From Hyaloscypha bicolor E (lineage: Eukaryota > Ascomycota > Leotiomycetes > Helotiales > Hyaloscyphaceae): DNA of 64,000 nucleotides. Location of the stretch: the NCBI RefSeq assembly GCF_002865645.1, contig NW_020194575.1, forward strand, positions 931,247 to 995,246, written 5' to 3'. A program made the translations under genes and the position numbers. A model generated the notes under the pieces. That model was given only the letters and a program-made list of their open reading frames with translations, ran no database searches and was not told the origin of the DNA. Positions 1-10,139 of this stretch are shown piece after piece. Every line of letters starts with the position of its first letter. The stretch's first letter is position 1.

Positions 1-1640
1 AGATAATTATAATAGTAATTATAGATAATTTATAAACTATTTATTTCTATTTATAAGACCCGGATAGAACTAGTAAGATATTTTTTAATAAGACCTTTTA
101 TTACTATTACTATAGCTAAAATAAGGTAATTCTATATATAGTATTAATAGATATTATAGTTTTTTTTTCTTTTAAATAAATATATATCTTATTTCTAATT
201 CCGGATTTTATTTAAGCTTAATAAGTTATTTATAAATATAATTACTAAAATAAGTCGGTTTAAAGCTCTTTTATAATCTATAGATCTAATTATCTGAAAT
301 AAGATATCTATATAATATAAATACTATTTTAAAGTAATATACTAGCTAATAGTCGATTTATAATTAGTAGTAAATAATATTCTTTTTAAAGAAATACTTA
401 TAATTCTTAGAGGAAACTTTATTTAAATCTTACTAGTAGTTCTATATAGTTTATAAGCTAATATAATATAGGCCTATTTATAATAAATATAGATCTAGCT
501 ATAGCTTTATTAGTTATTATTATAGATTAATATATAGATTTATAATAATCTATTTAAATAGAATTTTATAAACTAGATTAGTAGTTTTCTATATAATTCG
601 TTTTTAAATAAATAAATTATATTCCTGTTTTTTATTTTATATATCTAGTTAATTATAGACCTAATTAATTATATTTATTTATAAAAGCAATTTTTATAAA
701 TTCTATATAATTATTAGGTCTTTAGTAAATAAGTAATTCTATTAATCCTAAATAATATAATTTATAAGCTTAATTAAATAATTCTAGATATATTTTATAA
801 TAGATTTAACTAATATAAATAGAACAGATTTTAAAATTATAGAATTATTTTTAGAGATCTTATAAAATATTTATTTACTATATTTACTTCTTTCTAAACT
901 ATAATTCAAAATTAGTATATTTATAATATTTTTATAAAATCTCTATTTATAGAAAGGGTTTTATAATAAATTATAAATATTAATTTATAGCTTTAGAAAG
1001 TTTTTAATTCGAATATAGCTATTAAATAATAGCTTTAATAGCTAATTATAGATAATTTTATAAATTAGTAATTATCTTTTAATTTTCTATAAATAGTTTC
1101 TATTTATTTTATTTTTTATAATAATTATTTATAAGTTATAAGGCTAGTTATTTAAGGTAATAAAAGTAGATTTATAATTACTAGTTTTTTCTTATAGATA
1201 GTTCTATATAATAGCTTTATAAGTTACTTTATAAATAGAGCTTTATATTCTTTTATTTCCTAATATAAACTATATAAATAATATAATATATCTAGAAATA
1301 TTATAAGGTTTTATTTAGCTTTTAACTTATTTATAAATAAATTTATATATTTATAAAGAGTCTATTAAGAATCTATATCTAATTTGTATATTTAGCTAAA
1401 TTCCTTTATTAAGTTATATAATTTCAGCTAGAGCCTTTATTATATAATTTTTTTTTTTAATTTCAAATCTATTTAAAACAAGTTTAGAATAAAATTATTA
1501 ATTAGCTCCGGAGTTTATATAGAACTATTAAGTAATAATTTTAGTAAAGCGGCCCTAAATTCGTAAATATCTATAAGCTAATAATCTAATTATTAATTTT
1601 AAGCTCTATTTTATAATCTTATAAGTTCTATATATATACT
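1..1640. other. AT-rich RIP-degraded DNA, unassigned
   Basis: No gene survives here. The sequence is nearly free of CpA and TpG and rich in TpA, as expected after RIP. When TAG/TAA are read as former Gln codons, roughly 540-1080 reads more continuously on the minus strand than on the plus strand, so it may be a remnant of an oppositely oriented transposon, but no family motif was recognised. It ends where the gag-like frame of the following gypsy remnant begins. Confidence 0.6.
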
Positions 1641-4310
1641 AGTAATAAAACTATTAGAAAAAATATAATATAGAAAAAATATAATAAAATAATTTTTTAG
1701 AATATTATATAACTAGAAATTATATTAACTTTTACTAATTTAGATTATTTTATTAATAGCTTTTTTCAAATTAAATATTTTATTAATATTTCTAAAGAAT
1801 TTATAAATAAGTTTATAGAAATAGAATTTTTTATTTATATTATAAAGCTTTTAGAAACTAATAATTATATTATTATTAAAGAGTTATATAAATAGATTAA
1901 TAAGTCTAATATTTTATTTTCAAATATTAATATTATTATGAAAAACTATTAGAAAAATATCTAAAGAGCTCTTTTATATAAGAATATTTATAGTTATAAT
2001 AAAACTATTTTCGAAAATATTAAGCTTTATAATATAAACCTCGAAAAAAATATTAAATATTATATAGCTATAGTAAATTAGTTTATAATAGCTCTAGCTA
2101 TTTCTATTTTATTTATTTCTATTATTTCTATAGTTCTAGCTATTCTAAATTTCTTTTAAAAGAATTCCGAACTATTTTCTATTTATTTCTATTTATTTCT
2201 ATTTAGAATATCTTATATCTTATATTTTCTTTAAAAGTACTAGAATTACTAAATTTCCAGATCTAACTTTTTTTACTAGAAATTATATTATCTTTAATAA
2301 CTAGCTAGTTCAGATTAAAAATAAGCTATAAGAAAATATTAATTTATATTTCTTTAAGAATTTTAAGATTATTTATATTTCTAATAAACTAACTAGTAAT
2401 ATTTTTATTTTAATTAATTCTTATATAAATAAAAATAGTTCGAATTAATATTATTAGCTTTTAGAATTATATTCTTATTTAAAAAAGCTATATTCTAATT
2501 TTAATAAAATATAGAATATTTATTATAGTTTTAATAAGCTTTAAATATATTCTAATTAAATATATTCTAGTTAAATATATTCTAGTTAAATATTTTAAAA
2601 GTTCTATATTTTTTTCTTATAATTATTTATAGGAAATAATATTAGTTTTTAAAATATTAAATATAAATTAAATAAAAAGCTTTTATTAAAGCTTTAGAAA
2701 TTAGTATATATATATTATAATAATTCTTCTATTAATATTATTTGCTTTATTTAATACTATACTATTAATAATTAATAAATTAAGGCTATATATAAGGAAA
2801 CTAAAAAATAAAAAAAATAGAAGTTATTTTAGCTAAGTTTATTTCTAGTATTATATTCTTTTATATTTCTAAAAAGAAATTCAAAAAGCCTATATTAATT
2901 ACTTTTATTAAATATATATATTTTTTTATAAATATAAATAATATTTTATAAAAACTAAAGATTTTTTAATTATTAAATATTATAACTATAACGAGTTTAG
3001 CTATTATATTATATACTATTTAATTAGATATAATAAAGAAATTAAAATAGCTCTTTTTAGAATTAAGTTAAATTTAGTTTCTATTTTATTAAAATATCTA
3101 GTTTTTATTCTAATTCTAGTATAAAACCGGAAAACGAATATTTCTAAAGAAAGTCTTTATTTCAGAAGCTTATAATATAGATTTAATAGAGATTAATTTA
3201 ATTTATCTAATAAAAAAATACTTTTATAATATTTTATAATATTAATATAAATAAATTAGAAATTAAGTTTTTTTCCTTTATTAATATTAAAGCTAATAGT
3301 TATATTTTTATTAATATAAAACTTATTTAGTTTATAAAATAATTCTTAGAAATAAAATTATGTTTTCTTTTCTTATTTTGTACTATATATAGTTTTAATA
3401 AAAAGCTAGCTAAGTTTATTAATAAATAAAATATTAATATATTTATAATTATTCTAAATCTTAGAAATTATAATATTATTCTTAATAGAAAATGAATTAT
3501 ATATATTAATATTCTAGTTAATTATTAAAGATATAGGCTTATATAGCTATAAAAAACAAGTCCAAATCTATATAATTTAATTATATTATTAGTATTTTTT
3601 AGTAATAGCTAGAAAAGTAATCTAATAAAAAGTATTAAAAAATACTAATTAATAAGATTTTATTATAAGCTATTTTTAGAAACTTTCTATTTCTTAAATA
3701 ATTTTCCTTTTTTTAAACTAATTAGAGGAAATTATATAAAACTATAGAAAAGAAGCTTTTATAGCCTAATTAAAATGTAATATTTAAATAAAAGCTAAAG
3801 AAATAGAAAGAGGTCTTTAATAAAAAGCAAGTATTAGATCTAGCTATTATTACTTTTATAATATTTAACTATATAGCTAAAAGAGAAAATAATATTATTA
3901 GTTAAATCTCTATTTATAAAATTAATAAAGAGTTTAAAGCTCGGAAAAGAAAAGTTATTTCTGGTTCGGAAAATTAATAACTAGAAGAAATAGAGCTTTA
4001 GTAGCTCTAAAGAATATTATTTCCGGAATTCAAAAAAATATACTTCTGTTTTTTCTAAAAAGAAATCTAATATTCTTTTTTTTATAGATTATATAATTAT
4101 AAGATTTAGATTAAAGTTCTAAAAAAACTAAAAGTATTAGATACTAACTTTTCTAATAGTAATTTATTTAAAAGCTTCTAGAAATCAAGTATTTTTTAAA
4201 AGGTAATTTAGCTAAAGGCTTTATTAAAACTACTTAAGCTCTTTTTACTTTACTAGTTCTTTTTATAAAAAAAAGTAAATAAAGGTTTATACTTTTATAC
4301 TCTAGTTTTA
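1641..4310 (+). mobile_element. Ty3/gypsy retrotransposon remnant D (gag, protease, RT start)
   Basis: A plus-strand gag-pol frame can be followed if TAG/TAA are read as RIP-converted Gln/Trp codons. A gag-like segment runs from about 1690. At 2978-3019 the spacing Cys-x2-Cys-x4-His-x4-Cys is preserved, with the Cys and His codons turned to Tyr (TGT to TAT, CAT to TAT), a retroviral zinc-knuckle fossil. A retropepsin-like segment follows at about 3277-3540 (original Asp-Ser-Gly read as Asn-Ser-Tyr, then a Phe-Ile-Asn-Ile run). At 4193-4310 the start of a gypsy reverse transcriptase reads NLAKGFI and then VLFIKK. Homology stops abruptly at about 4310, where glycosyltransferase sequence begins. 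The left end was not found and the copy is inactive. Confidence 0.7.
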
Positions 4311-5419
4311 AAAGGTTAGAGAAATCTGGAAGGAGATAAGTTAGATAAACCCGAAAATGTCTTTATACTCGGAAATTGCTCCTATAACTGGCTTTTCTAA
4401 TATATTTCTTGTATCGTTTATTCTAGGGAAGCTGGCATAACTGCAGCTGGAATTGCTCTCGGACAACCCACTACTATTGTTCCTTCTTCGGTAATTAGCC
4501 TTTCTGGAACACTATAGTTGCTCGCGCCGGTACTGGCCTATTACTAGTACCCTATAAGATCTTACGGCCAATAAGCTTGCCAAAGCCATCTTAGTAATAC
4601 GTAAACCCGAAACTCTCGAGCAAGGGAAGGAGCTTGGAAAGCATATCCGCAAGGAAAAGGGCTGTGAAGCTGGCACAGCTAGCTTTCACGAAAAGCTGAA
4701 TGTTCCCAAGATACAATATATAATACTACCCACCCGTATAGTAGTATGGCAAGTCAGCACCAAAGGATTCCAGGAGGACATCCGACTCAGTGCCTTCGCG
4801 GCAGCGATATTAGGCAACAAAGGCATTTTGGACATTAACCACCTGAAACTCTACCGGCCGTACAAGTATACGACAGCAGAGTATTTTATGGCCGCCAACT
4901 TGACCGGAGCAAACCCATTCTCGGAACACTTGGTTCCCTTGCCTCGGGCATAATCCACTGGCCAGTTGACATTATCAAATCAAAAGGAGGCATTATCTAC
5001 GAGCCCTATAAAGGCGCCCGAAGAGACGGCTGGAAAGGCTTCGGCAAGGGGCTCAGGAAAGGCGTTGGGGGTTTCCGTCCCTTTACGAGGCCTGGTCATA
5101 CGCGGCAAATCGTACAGGGTCCGCGCTCTCTATTATTACATCAAGAGACGATTAGGCTCGGATACTCTGATCTTTAGTGACGGCGCATTTCGCGCAGGGG
5201 CTTGAGGAGATGAAGAGTGCGACGGAGGAGGAGAGGAATGAAGTGGTGAGGAGATGGCAGCAGATTGGCCCTGTGTTGAAGAGGGAGCAGACGGGGAGTA
5301 GTGCGAGCTCGAGGTATAGTCTAACGCCCTCTTCGACGACGACGAGTTCCACAAGTTCGGCGAGCGCGGCGACGGAGAAGAGGAAGGGTCGGTCGGCGCC
5401 AGGTACTCCTTCGGGTTGA
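4311..5419 (+). pseudogene. 3' part of a sterol glucosyltransferase-like gene (GT1 family), broken
   Basis: Conceptual translation matches the C-terminal half of fungal UDP-glucose:sterol 3-beta-glucosyltransferase-like proteins, which transfer glucose from UDP-glucose to membrane sterols. About 4310-4500 reads like the donor-binding block of the family (LGNCSYNWLF, then GITAAGIALGQPTTIVP, then a damaged FFGDQPFWGN reading as FFGN-stop-PFWN). A frameshift of one base lies near 4485, and RIP changes (Gln to TAG, Asp to Asn, His to Tyr) are frequent up to about 4560. An open frame covers about 4565-4953 (IRKEKGCEAGTASFHEKLNV). After another frameshift near 4940, a basic Gly-rich stretch (YKGARRDGWKGFGKGL) is seen, and after a third, the usual C-terminal EEMKSATEEERNEVVRRW and a Ser/Thr-rich tail ending at TGA 5417-5419. 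The N-terminal two thirds are missing; a gypsy fragment abuts the break. A functional protein is excluded. Confidence 0.85.
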
Positions 5420-6461
5420 TTTTAAGCAGATCATACAGAAATTCGAGGAGACGTGCCAGCAAAGCCGCAGAGCAAGTTGCCAGCCCCAATGCTTGGTCAG
5501 AGACCAGCATTAAGGCAGACGACGTCGGATCAGAAACCATCGAGCCCATGGACGGTATCACGAGGATCGAGAGAGTGTGCATGATCTACGATTTGCGAAC
5601 ACTGAAGCGCTTTCGTCACTCTCCTCATCAGATCAGGTCAGGATCCGCGAGCGCCGCGGTTTCCCCCATCCAATGAACTATCCCCAAATCTACCCATCAT
5701 CAACTCCCACCGACTAGGCATGCCCCACAGATCAATTGCAATTCGCGAACCATCTTGGATATGAATAATGAATAGAACTGCTACGTATACCCAGATTTTG
5801 TTCTATAGATCATGTAGACCAGGTAGTAATGCAAATACCAATCTTGTTTTGGACGTTGTTCCCATTTCCACCATGAGACTATTCTCTTTCACCTCATCGG
5901 AAAGACAAGATGAAAGGTTATGCTTCAAACCCACACATTACCAAAGATGTAAAAGCAGAAACTCACAGATACCAAACATTTACATCGTCTAGTGGTACCT
6001 CTTAACAGGCGGCCCTATAACCCGACAACTTATCTAAGTCTCATAGGCCCGACGAAAGAGAGCATGAGATGAGATTAGGTTTGATGAGATGAACATCTAT
6101 TTAGTGTCCGTCTTTCTTAGACACTACAACTCGACACTTTTTGGCGTGCTAGATGATATATTCTTGTATGTCTCACTATGAGCTCCGGTATGACACCTTC
6201 GGCGCTCTCTACTTTCAAGTAGATGGAACCGACATTTTATCACGAAGGGAGCCCATAAGACCATACCAATACTCAAACAATTCTCAATCCTACACACATC
6301 GCTAGCTCCCTAGCCCTATCAACAATCCTCCATATATACAGTCCCGTTTACTATGCAACATGAGCCTTAGTTCATGTATTAACTAGATGTTTGAACCCCA
6401 GATATTCGGTATATGAAGGAGCTTCTCCAGATTCAATTCAAAAGCTCTAATGCTCGTCTTC
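5420..6461. other. Intergenic, no gene recognised
   Basis: Base composition is that of the gene island, with CpA and TpG present. Open frames here (for example 5416-5676 plus and 5136-5582 minus) show no domain and overlap each other, and the minus-strand one is antisense to the glycosyltransferase tail. A 15-base match to the 5' end of tRNA-Glu at 5982-5996 lacks the rest of a tRNA. The stretch probably holds the former 3' UTR of the broken gene and the 3' end of the minus-strand gene that follows. Confidence 0.5.
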
Positions 6462-7131
6462 TCATGACTTTTGAGAAGTCAAAATCTTTACGGGCTTTCG
6501 CAGAGCTAGAACAGAGCTAGCAAAAAGCCCAAAACCAACGGTGACAGGCGTCAGCACCATAAAAAATTCCTCCAACGTCACACCAACCAAAATCCCCAGC
6601 CCCATCCCAATGCACACAATTATGCAGAACATCCCTATATTCGGGGTCCTGCCTAGACTGGTCGCGAAGCCCCAAGCAGCTAATGTCAAGGAGAAAATCA
6701 AGACTGATAGCATGAATATCGCGAAGACCAATCCTGCGGATGCGGAGTTCGTGTCGTGGATGGATATGTAGGTTTGCAGAAACGAAAGGATCTGTGTATA
6801 TATACTGTTAAGATTGGGCTAGACTGGGAGAAGGTCTACGTACACTCGATATGATGGGACTGGGCTTGTAGAATGCCAATATTTCGTTCAACCAAAGGAA
6901 AGAACCGGCCACTAAGAAACTGCTGTAGAAGTTGCCTGCGGCGGGACTTTTAATCGGATTTATCCCGTAATTGATGCATCGTATGGAGGCAGAATCGGTT
7001 TGAGACAAATCGCCTGTATGGCGCAACAGGGTTAGATTGTGAGTCCTATATTCTTCTGCCAGCTTGTTTCTCTTACCTTCGTTGTCAAACTGCGCGCTGT
7101 TGATCCCTCTAGCGGGTGGTCCCTTGTCCAT
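6462..7131 (-). CDS. Small multi-pass membrane protein, unknown function (2 introns)
   Basis: Three exons on the minus strand (7131-7077, 7013-6844, 6791-6462) join in frame to 184 codons plus a TGA stop. Intron 1 (7076-7014, 63 nt) has donor GTAAGA, branch-like ATCTAACC and acceptor ACAG. Intron 2 (6843-6792, 52 nt) has donor GTACGT, branch-like TCTTAAC and acceptor CACAG. The ATG at 7131 follows an in-frame TAG, which supports this start. The first ~45 residues are polar; hydrophobic segments follow around FYSSFLVAGSFLWL, then GLVFAIFMLSVLIFSLTLAAW, then GMFCIIVCIGMGLGILVGV and VLTPVTVGFGLFASSVLAL, so about four membrane helices are likely, with a short basic tail. No family was recognised. 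It is divergent from the gene starting at 7644. The exon model is inferred from splice signals and frame continuity; there is no transcript evidence. Confidence 0.6.
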
Positions 7132-7643
7132 GTTGCTTCCCCGGTTCTAATTTGCTTTGATTCCTCTACCATTTATCCCCAGGCCTCAAGGCGTGTTGAG
7201 GATACAGAAGCTGGCAGCAACCTTGGTGTTTCGTGCTCAGTGCCAAAATACCTATCGTGATAGCGTGCGCTGCTGTGTAGCCTGGTATGATACAATTTCT
7301 TCTGCCAAAGTAATAGGAAATAGAGTATCTGCAGAATACAAGTTGATGTAAGTGAAGCCTGAGAAGTGGCGCTTGAATCCGCAAAGGAGATGGGTTTTAA
7401 AGAAGAGTGGTCGTCGCGATTTTGAAGATGCGGGCACAACCCCGCATTCTGTGTCACCATGACCAATCTGAATTCTTCGTGCTAATCAGCCTCGCCTGTG
7501 ACTACAGATTTCTTCTCCTATTCTGAGTGTTACATTTCGTTTTCTTGCGTTTTCGCAAGATACCTGTGGATTTGGTTTCTGTGAAACCCTCCTAAACTTG
7601 GTCCTTGAGCTGGACCAGGTCTGCAAGACTGCCCTCCAGCTTC
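7132..7643. promoter_or_regulatory. Shared upstream region of two divergent genes
   Basis: These 512 bases separate the start codons of two divergently transcribed small membrane-protein genes (ATG at 7131 on the minus strand, ATG at 7644 on the plus strand) and so should contain both promoters. No clear TATA box was picked out. Minus-strand open frames at 7166-7466 have no recognised domain, and a stop separates them from the 7131 ATG; an additional 5' exon of the minus-strand gene cannot be excluded. Confidence 0.4.
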
Positions 7644-8284
7644 ATGCCTGAAGACGAGGAGACAGGATCCTCTATCCGTTCACAGACCGACTCTCCAGAC
7701 GAGACGACGAGCCTCCTATTAGGCCAGGCCTCATTCCTTAGAATTGATCAATTACCAGAGCGACATAAGATTTGTGTCATATCCTCCTCGGGGCTCACCC
7801 TCTCTTCTGCTTTGGTAGAGACTTGCTTGGCGTTGATTGAAAGGCAAGATTCTGCGTGGCATACAACTTATCTGGCGTACGTACAAACAATCCACATTTT
7901 ATAGATTGTGCTGTCTAGCTGCTGACTATACTTAAAGTTCTTGCGCTGTTTGGTTTAGTGTTGGTACTATTTCAGTTGTACTGCTCTGTGTAATTCAGCC
8001 TCTACTCATTCGGTACCACTCTTCCCCCCATACGACATTGAGATCCATGCTGAATAAAGCTTTGCAGTCGCTTGCCAATCACGGTCACATTCTGCGTACT
8101 CTGTGCCACAGCGCTCTACAACTTCCTCGATCTCAACGATATCGTCATCTTTGCCCCTCTCATATCTACCATCCTCGCTGCGATAACGCTATTTACCCCC
8201 TCCGAAAACCTCATCACACTCAGCAGATTTTGGTTCGGCGAAGACGTTGGTGAACGTGTTAAGCAATACCTACAGCATATATAG
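7644..8284 (+). CDS. Small membrane protein, unknown function (2 introns)
   Basis: Three exons (7644-7876, 7959-8012, 8068-8284) total 504 nt, giving 167 codons and a stop. Intron 1 (7877-7958, 82 nt) has donor GTACGT, branch-like GCTGAC and acceptor TTTAG. Intron 2 (8013-8067, 55 nt) has donor GTACCA, branch-like GCTGAA and acceptor TGCAG. Splicing joins three different reading frames into one uninterrupted protein, which is the main support. The N-terminus is acidic (MPEDEETG, then DETTSLLLG). Hydrophobic segments appear at about residues 46-65 (ICVISSSGLTLSSALVETCL), in the short second exon (VGTISVVLLCVIQPLLI) and twice in the third (ITVTFCVLCATALYNFL and IVIFAPLISTILAAITLF). The protein ends with a charged tail. 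It lies only 22 bases upstream of the kinase-like gene on the same strand. No family was recognised. Confidence 0.6.
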
Positions 8285-8306
8285 GCGGGTTCAAATCTAG
8301 GCTGCA

Positions 8307-9098
8307 ATGAAATCCTACGTGGAACTAGCTCGCGAAGGCCCTTCCCGTGGGACGTCTGGGTCCCCTGCAAGCAAGGATCCCTGGGGTAGGCCCTTCTCCT
8401 TTGCTACTATAGAGAGTATTGGTAGAGGTGCATCTGGTATGGTCTTTGATATCGACGCTTCAAGGGTGATAAAGGTGTTCGCGGGTGATGAGGGTGATGA
8501 AAAGGATGAGCTAAAATTGGCTCGGGAGAAGATCTTCGACGAGCTCCAAAGGCATGGGTCTCAAAAATTTACTATTAGGTACGTGGAAGGATGCCGTTCT
8601 GGCCTAGTTCTAGAAAGGCTAGTCGGCACCCTACGAGAGCGATTGCAGAGTTTTTCCCAGAAGTCGTGGGAACAGAGGTCTCTGGGCAGCTGTAAGGGGC
8701 TTCCTTCCCTCCACGAGCACAAAGGCATTTACGGAGACATAGGCCACCAAAACATCTTGGTTGGCGACGGTGATCATGTCAAACTTTGCGATTTCGCTGG
8801 GTCAAGGATCGGAGATGATGCCTGGGCACCATATGATATCTATAGTCAGGACTCGTCGTATTTCCGCAATCAGCCCACAGTCGCGACCGAGATATTCGCA
8901 GTTGGCTCTCTTCTTTACAAAATTTGGAATTTTCATCGGCCGTATAGATCAAAGAAAGATGCGGTAGTCCAGAAAGGGTTCCACGACAGGGCATTCCCTC
9001 TTGTGAGTATCAGGGGGTTGAGAAATAAGATCATCAGCAAGTATTACGATGGAGGCTACCACAGTGTTTATTCTGGAGTATGGAGCAGGGAACAATAA
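8307..9098 (+). CDS. Protein kinase-like protein (fungal accessory family with DFAG motif)
   Basis: An intronless 263-residue frame with ATG at 8307 reads as a compact protein kinase fold. The glycine-rich loop is IGRGASGMV (residues 38-46), the ATP-binding Lys is in RVIKVF (Lys56), the catalytic loop is YGDIGHQNILV (Asp144, Asn149) and the metal-binding motif is CDFAGS (Asp162), where kinases usually have DFG. A helix-F segment TEIFAVGSLLYKIW follows, and the C-terminus has the FPLVS...IISKYY pattern that these fungal kinases share. Asp, Asn and Lys are all retained, so activity is possible, but the typical APE motif is not visible. Length is normal for this lineage-specific family, whose substrates are unknown. 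Stops precede the ATG, supporting the start. Base use is like the island and shows no RIP damage, so the gene is probably intact. Confidence 0.8.
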   Translation: MKSYVELAREGPSRGTSGSPASKDPWGRPFSFATIESIGRGASGMVFDIDASRVIKVFAGDEGDEKDELKLAREKIFDELQRHGSQKFTIRYVEGCRSGLVLERLVGTLRERLQSFSQKSWEQRSLGSCKGLPSLHEHKGIYGDIGHQNILVGDGDHVKLCDFAGSRIGDDAWAPYDIYSQDSSYFRNQPTVATEIFAVGSLLYKIWNFHRPYRSKKDAVVQKGFHDRAFPLVSIRGLRNKIISKYYDGGYHSVYSGVWSREQ

Positions 9099-9772
9099 GC
9101 GTGGAATATGTTTACATTTTTCCTATTTCAGTATGTATATAGCCGTTGATAATAGAAGCTTTCCCTAAGCAATGCTTGTATTCAAGTCGACGGATTACTT
9201 TAAAATTGAAACTTGCGTAGTAAATATCACAGTGAATAAAGTAAGAAATCAGAATTTTAACGTAGTAGTAGCTGCACATTTTTACTTATAATTGATTTAT
9301 GTATCCCGACATAAGAATGAATAAATAAGAATCCTAGTCAAGGCCAAAATAGGGCTCTCGTGTAGAGATAAGACGAGAAAACTGTAACCAGGCTTTAAGA
9401 AGCTAAGCCATTGCAGAATATCATTTAGCGTCACTTTCATCCTCTATCTTCAGATGAAAGACATCGATGGAAAGCATGCCTCAACGAATAAACCGTCTGC
9501 ACTTGCTCCCACCTCGGTAAACAATTATCTTTGTCTATAATATTCATTTCGCTACTCGACTTGTAGACAATCCTTGCCCGAATATCTATATACAAGAAAT
9601 CCAGATTGTCCAAAATGACAATCCAAGGTAAAAGAAACCAAAGCAACCAAACGCCTCGCTCATGCCGCGTGACACTTCTATATTCCAACTCCATTTTAAC
9701 CTTTAAGGTTATACCCAGAATTCAAACCCCATCCACTGTCCGGGTCGAGTTCCAACAAAAGAAATGCAAAAA
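9099..9772. other. Intergenic with a doubtful minus-strand ORF
   Basis: 9099-9436 is moderately AT-rich and holds nothing recognised beyond the probable 3' UTR of the kinase-like gene. At 9437-9694 an 85-codon minus-strand frame with a true ATG (9694) contains a hydrophobic WLLWFLLPWIVIL stretch, but no domain is seen and no introns or neighbouring exons could be assigned. It may be chance or part of the remnant just upstream on the same strand. Confidence 0.35.
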
Positions 9773-9994
9773 TTAAGAGATCCAAATAAGCTCCACAACC
9801 CCATCTTTATCATACATCTTCCACGCACTCCCAGCCATATAAAAAGTCCACCACCAGTCGTCCCGCTTCCTGATATACGTCTGCCGCACACTGCCATCGT
9901 TTTCTACTCTGCTCCCCTCAGCTCCCAGCTTGCTTTCCTTCCCGTCTGGATTATACTCTTCCTTCCAGGGCCTAATATGAAGTCTAGGTTCCAA
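9773..9994 (-). pseudogene. C-terminal fragment of an unidentified protein
   Basis: A minus-strand frame of about 73 codons ends at 9773. It has protein-like composition (VRQTYIRKRDDWWWTFYMAG, then YDKDGVVELIWIS). The Trp-rich, charged segment looks like a conserved domain end, but no family was recognised. The frame has no ATG at its 5' end and an in-frame TAA just upstream at about 10003, and the island gives way to transposon sequence at about 10140. It is therefore most simply the tail of a gene whose 5' part was lost or displaced. A second overlapping frame (9709-9897) is treated as a shadow. Confidence 0.35.
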
Positions 9995-10139
9995 CCGTAA
10001 TTATCTGGCGCCGCACCAGATGTCCGCTCCATTTAATAGACATTGAAATCGATGCATTTCGGGTAGTAAGCAACTAAGAAGCCGTTTGAGATAATATAAT
10101 TATCGTTCGTTTGGAAACGTTATAGAAAATAGTCTGTAC

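Noticed and set aside
5982..5996. ACATCGTCTAGTGGT matches the 5' end of tRNA-Glu
   Set aside because: No anticodon arm, T-loop or acceptor partner follows, so a tRNA gene is not supported.
7166..7466. Overlapping minus-strand ORFs upstream of the 6462-7131 gene
   Set aside because: No domain, no splice pair that joins them convincingly to the 7131 start, and an in-frame TAG lies just before that ATG.
8038..8253. 71-codon plus-strand ORF
   Set aside because: It reads through an intron with good splice signals; the spliced frame of the 7644-8284 gene explains this stretch better.
8116..8370. 84-codon minus-strand ORF
   Set aside because: Antisense to exon 3 of the membrane gene and the start of the kinase gene; a shadow frame.
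8761..8994. ORFs of 68 and 71 codons inside the kinase gene
   Set aside because: Alternate-frame and antisense shadows of the kinase-like CDS.
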